Shown: positions 6,634 through 8,614 of the stretch, one piece after another
Layout: each line of letters starts with the position of its first letter
Position numbering within the stretch: the stretch's first letter is position 1
The notes under the pieces: model-generated
Database searches by the model: none
What the model was told of the DNA's origin: nothing
Seen by the model: the letters and a program-made list of their open reading frames with translations, nothing else
Assembly (NCBI GenBank): GCA_948560485.1
Contig: CAOXUF010000033.1
Span: 2,177 to 10,790 of the forward strand
Reading direction: 5' to 3'
DNA from: an uncultured Eubacterium sp.
Lineage (GTDB): Bacteria; Bacillota_A; Clostridia; Lachnospirales; Lachnospiraceae
DNA: 8,614 bases
Position numbers and translations under genes: made by a program

Positions 6634-6656
6634 ATTCCTATCGTTTCACTAGGAAT
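6634..6656. promoter_or_regulatory. Putative Rrf2/IscR-type operator of iscS
   Basis: ATTCCTA (6634-6640) and TAGGAAT (6650-6656) form a perfect 7-bp inverted repeat with a 9-bp spacer. Its 17-bp core (6637-6653) is CCTAT-N7-CTAGG, the same CC-N13-GG form as the two dyads before cysK. It overlaps the -10 box by two bases, covers the expected transcription start and ends 4 bp upstream of the ribosome binding site, an arrangement that would repress when occupied. Confidence 0.65.
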
Positions 6657-6683
6657 TATACTTCTGTTTTTTAAATTTGTAAA
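6655..6683 (-). promoter_or_regulatory. Sigma-A promoter of iscS-iscU-mnmA
   Basis: On the - strand TTTACA (6678-6683) and a perfect TATAAT (6655-6660) are separated by 17 bp. Transcription should start near 6648, giving a leader of about 30 nt. A promoter this strong needs a repressor if expression is to be adjusted, and the overlapping dyad provides a site. Confidence 0.85.
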
Positions 6684-6766
6684 TATCTTTCTTTTATCAA
6701 ACTGTTTTTTTCGACTTTGCAAATATATTTGTACAGATTTGAGAGTGATATGTTACATTTTTCCTG

Positions 6767-6795
6767 TTGACAAATTACATTTTTTACGGTATAAC
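6767..6795 (+). promoter_or_regulatory. Sigma-A promoter of the BIG2/cell-wall-hydrolase gene
   Basis: A perfect TTGACA (6767-6772), a 17-bp spacer and TATAAC (6790-6795) lie about 50 bp upstream of the start codon, with an expected transcription start near 6802. This argues for vegetative expression rather than a sporulation sigma factor. Copies of TTACATTTTT at 6753-6762 and 6776-6785 flank the -35, 23 bp apart from start to start. Confidence 0.8.
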
Positions 6796-6844
6796 CATTA
6801 TTCGTAAGACAAACGCAACATTTTTGTAACAAACAGAGGTTGTT

Positions 6845-7540
6845 TTGAAGATTAAAATTTTTAGTTTTATGTTATTATTGTTTATATGTACAGCTACTAC
6901 ATTTACAATAAAAGCTGACACTCAGCCAATAACTACGAACAAATCAATAAAAGTAAATAAAAACACAAAATTATATAAAATACTTAAAGTTAAGAAAAGT
7001 ACAATGAAGAACTACACTATCACATCAAGCAAACCTAAAGTTGCTTCTGTTTCATCGACAGGTGTAGTCAAAGGATTAAAAAAAGGTTCTTCTACAATCG
7101 AACTGCTTTCAAAATCAACTGGTACAGCTTTTGCTAAAGTTAAAATTAAAGTTAAAAACAAATATAACAAGGCTGAATTAAGATTAATGTCATCAATCAT
7201 TTTCAGCGAAGCCGGCAGCGAGTGTTTTGCTGGAAAAAAAGCTGTTGGAATTGTTATCATGAACCGCATAAAATCAAAAAGTTTTCCAGGCTCTTTAAGC
7301 GGGGTTATTTATCAGCCATACCAGTTCGGTCCTGTTAGAAACGGCTCATTAAGCCGCTCCCTTTCCTTATATGACAGCGGAAGATTAAACAATGACTGTA
7401 TTAAAGCAGCAAAATTAACATTAAATGGAGACAAAAAAGTAAAATACAGAAATAAAACAATTGATATGTCCAGTTACTTATTCTTTAGTGGATATGTCAG
7501 TGGAGCAAGATTATCAATTCAGAATCATCAATTTAAATAA
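6845..7540 (+). CDS. Secreted BIG2-domain cell wall hydrolase (SleB-like)
   Basis: This 231-residue exported protein starts with a TTG codon. AGAGG lies 5 nt upstream, and this start supplies the lysines of the signal peptide (MKIK, then a hydrophobic stretch to about residue 20, likely cleavage after A24 in TIKA). Residues about 34-103 are an Ig-like BIG2 domain (TSSKPKVASVSSTGVVKGLKKGSSTI), which usually mediates cell surface or wall contact. Residues about 111-231 match Hydrolase_2, the SleB/CwlJ catalytic domain: IIFSEAGSE with probable catalytic E122, AVGIVIMNRIKSKSFP, and QFGPVRNG. The ending SIQNHQF corresponds to the family's GNHxF. It probably cleaves peptidoglycan during growth or in spore-related processes. 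It lies between the Rrf2 gene and the isc operon but on the opposite strand, and no role in sulfur metabolism is evident. Confidence 0.88.
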   Translation: MKIKIFSFMLLLFICTATTFTIKADTQPITTNKSIKVNKNTKLYKILKVKKSTMKNYTITSSKPKVASVSSTGVVKGLKKGSSTIELLSKSTGTAFAKVKIKVKNKYNKAELRLMSSIIFSEAGSECFAGKKAVGIVIMNRIKSKSFPGSLSGVIYQPYQFGPVRNGSLSRSLSLYDSGRLNNDCIKAAKLTLNGDKKVKYRNKTIDMSSYLFFSGYVSGARLSIQNHQFK

Positions 7541-7587
7541 AATAAAAGAGTTCGCTTCAATTTAATTTGCGAACTCTTTTATTTTAT
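7537..7587. terminator. Symmetrical bidirectional terminator containing both stop codons
   Basis: Bases 7537-7555 and 7569-7587 are perfect reverse complements (19 bp) around a 13-nt loop. The GC-containing core GAGTTCGC is flanked by A runs on one arm and T runs on the other, so both strands get a hairpin with a U-rich tail. The TAA of the hydrolase gene (7538-7540) and the TAA of the Rrf2 gene (7584-7586) sit at mirror positions and pair with each other in the stem. Confidence 0.9.
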
Positions 7588-7994
7588 ATTCTTTTATTTA
7601 TCACATCATCTAATGTAACGCTGTCAAGATATTTATCAATAATATGATTTAATTCTTTCCAAAGTGGCAGCGTGACACAATCTTTTGCTCTTTCACAAGC
7701 TTCAGCTCCTTCTTCTAAACACATAACCGGAGCTAATGTACCTTCTGTAAGTATTAAAATTTCACCTACCGTATATTCTGATGGAGTCTTGGCTAATTTA
7801 TATCCTCCCGTTTTTCCTCTTTGGCTGCGTACCATATTTCCCTTATTAAGCATCGACACAATCATCTCTAAATATTTCATAGATATATTCTGTCTCTCTG
7901 CAACATCTTTTAACGAAACAAAATTTTCATCTCCGTTCTGAGCCAGATCTATCATTACACGAAGAGCATATCTTCCTTTTGTTGAAATCATCAT
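7584..7994 (-). CDS. Rrf2 family transcriptional regulator, IscR-like
   Basis: This is a 136-residue winged-helix DNA-binding protein. The N-terminal STKGRYALRVMIDLA, the recognition-helix region QNISMKYLEMIVSML and the wing RGKTGGYKLAK are typical of Rrf2 proteins (IscR, CymR, NsrR). Three cysteines follow, C92, C100 and C106, in a C-x7-C-x5-C pattern close to the cluster ligands of IscR (C-x5-C-x5-C). The histidine that follows the third cysteine in E. coli IscR is replaced here by leucine, so the fourth ligand is unclear. It probably senses Fe-S status, though a CymR-like cysteine-sensing role is possible given the nearby cysK. GAGGTG lies 7 nt before the ATG. The start overlaps the PAP2 stop codon as ATGA, so translation is likely coupled. 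Predicted targets are the CC-N13-GG dyads at cysK and iscS. Confidence 0.92.
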   Translation of the reverse strand: MMISTKGRYALRVMIDLAQNGDENFVSLKDVAERQNISMKYLEMIVSMLNKGNMVRSQRGKTGGYKLAKTPSEYTVGEILILTEGTLAPVMCLEEGAEACERAKDCVTLPLWKELNHIIDKYLDSVTLDDVINKRI

Positions 7995-8545
7995 AATATT
8001 TCACCTCTGTTCTGTTTTTTTGCAATAAAAGCACTGATAATTCTATTTCCTGCATAATATGTTGCCATTCCGATAATCACCCCTAATACTGCTCCGCCTA
8101 AAACATCTGTAGGAAAATGAACATATAAATATAATCTGGAAAAAGCAATTCCTGCTGCAAGTGGAATTACTATCCATCCCCACTCTTTTCTATAAAGCGT
8201 TATAATTGTTGCTGCTATCACAGATGCCTGTGTATGCCCCGATGGGAATGAATAATCTTTTGGCACAGATATTAACATATTAAATTCTGTGTCAAGCCAG
8301 CACGGTCTTGGTCTTGCCACCAGATTCTTCAAAATTCCATTGCCAATAATCAATCCAAGCAATAACCCTACAAGGACTAAAAACCCTATTTTACGATGTT
8401 TCTTACTTATCAGCAAAACAACACCTATTACTATCCATATAGCACCGGCATTTCCTAACATAGTGATTCTTGGCATAAGCCAATCCATAAATCCACTACT
8501 TAGCATACTTTGTATTTTATCTAATATTGTCCAATCAATCGCCAT
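7991..8545 (-). CDS. PAP2 family membrane phosphatase
   Basis: This is an integral membrane phosphatase of the PAP2 superfamily, 184 residues with about five hydrophobic segments (about 33-47, 52-70, 106-118, 123-141, 147-165). All three catalytic motifs are intact: K73-x6-R80-P81 (KNLVARPRP), P101-S-G-H104, and S136-R137-x5-H143-x3-D147. Relatives dephosphorylate undecaprenyl diphosphate (BcrC/PgpB type) or phosphatidic acid; the sequence alone does not decide between them. The start at 8545 is preferred because AGGA lies about 7 nt upstream; the ATG at 8551 would be too close to it. It is the promoter-proximal gene of a PAP2-Rrf2 pair. A TATAAT at 8594-8599 could be its -10, with the -35 outside the window. 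Confidence 0.9.
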   Translation of the reverse strand: MAIDWTILDKIQSMLSSGFMDWLMPRITMLGNAGAIWIVIGVVLLISKKHRKIGFLVLVGLLLGLIIGNGILKNLVARPRPCWLDTEFNMLISVPKDYSFPSGHTQASVIAATIITLYRKEWGWIVIPLAAGIAFSRLYLYVHFPTDVLGGAVLGVIIGMATYYAGNRIISAFIAKKQNRGEIL

Positions 8546-8614
8546 AATCATTTCCTGTTTCGTTATTTCTTGTCATTCTACAATATATTTCTTATTATAT
8601 TAAAACATAATCTG

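Noticed and set aside
6618..6722. N-terminal extension of cysteine desulfurase starting at 6722
   Set aside because: It runs through the -35, -10 and operator and has no ribosome binding site; the start at 6617 has GGAGG and matches the family's N-terminus.

Overview
The window is an AT-rich, low-GC Firmicute sequence. Gene content and domain types point to an anaerobic gut Clostridia, most likely Lachnospiraceae: a NifS/NifU-type minimal Fe-S assembly operon followed by mnmA, a BIG2 plus SleB-like hydrolase, and strong GGAGG ribosome binding sites. The genus is an inference from overall character, not from a marker gene. The first 22 bases are Illumina adapter, so the left edge is the end of a short-read contig and the first gene is cut there.

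Layout, left to right. At 23-370 (+) lies the C-terminal part of a metallophosphoesterase, ending in a 21-bp perfect inverted repeat. Converging on it is a small ArsC/Spx-like thioredoxin-fold protein (395-745, -). Then come two sulfur-amino-acid genes read leftward as an operon, cysK (2196-3128) and metY (858-2147), closed by a hairpin terminator at 806-837. Next is a small Met-rich helical protein resembling DUF2383 (3368-3799, -), with its own terminator. Behind it is an Fe-S/thiolation operon, iscS/nifS (5430-6617), iscU/nifU (5032-5406) and mnmA (3877-4959), all leftward. Divergent from iscS is a secreted BIG2 plus cell-wall-hydrolase protein (6845-7540, +). It converges on an Rrf2/IscR-like regulator (7584-7994, -) through a 19-bp bidirectional terminator that contains both stop codons. 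The regulator overlaps the end of a PAP2 membrane phosphatase (7991-8545, -) by ATGA.

How the genes fit together. CysK makes cysteine from O-acetylserine and sulfide, and MetY makes homocysteine from O-acetylhomoserine and sulfide. IscS takes sulfur from cysteine and delivers it to IscU for Fe-S clusters and to MnmA for 2-thiouridine at U34 of tRNA. This MnmA carries a CxxC plus distal Cys set, like the MnmA proteins reported to need an Fe-S cluster.

The most interesting signal is regulatory. Three 17-bp dyads of the form CC-N13-GG, more exactly CCTAn-N7-nTAGG with AT-rich flanks, sit in the two sulfur promoters: two straddle the cysK promoter with centres 50 bp apart, and one overlaps the -10 of an almost ideal iscS promoter. 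This is the geometry of Rrf2-family (IscR type 2/CymR-like) operators, and an Rrf2 protein with three cluster-type cysteines is encoded in the same window. The inference is that one local regulator couples cysteine supply to cysteine use for Fe-S clusters and tRNA thiolation. I see no phage, IS element, CRISPR array, tRNA or rRNA.
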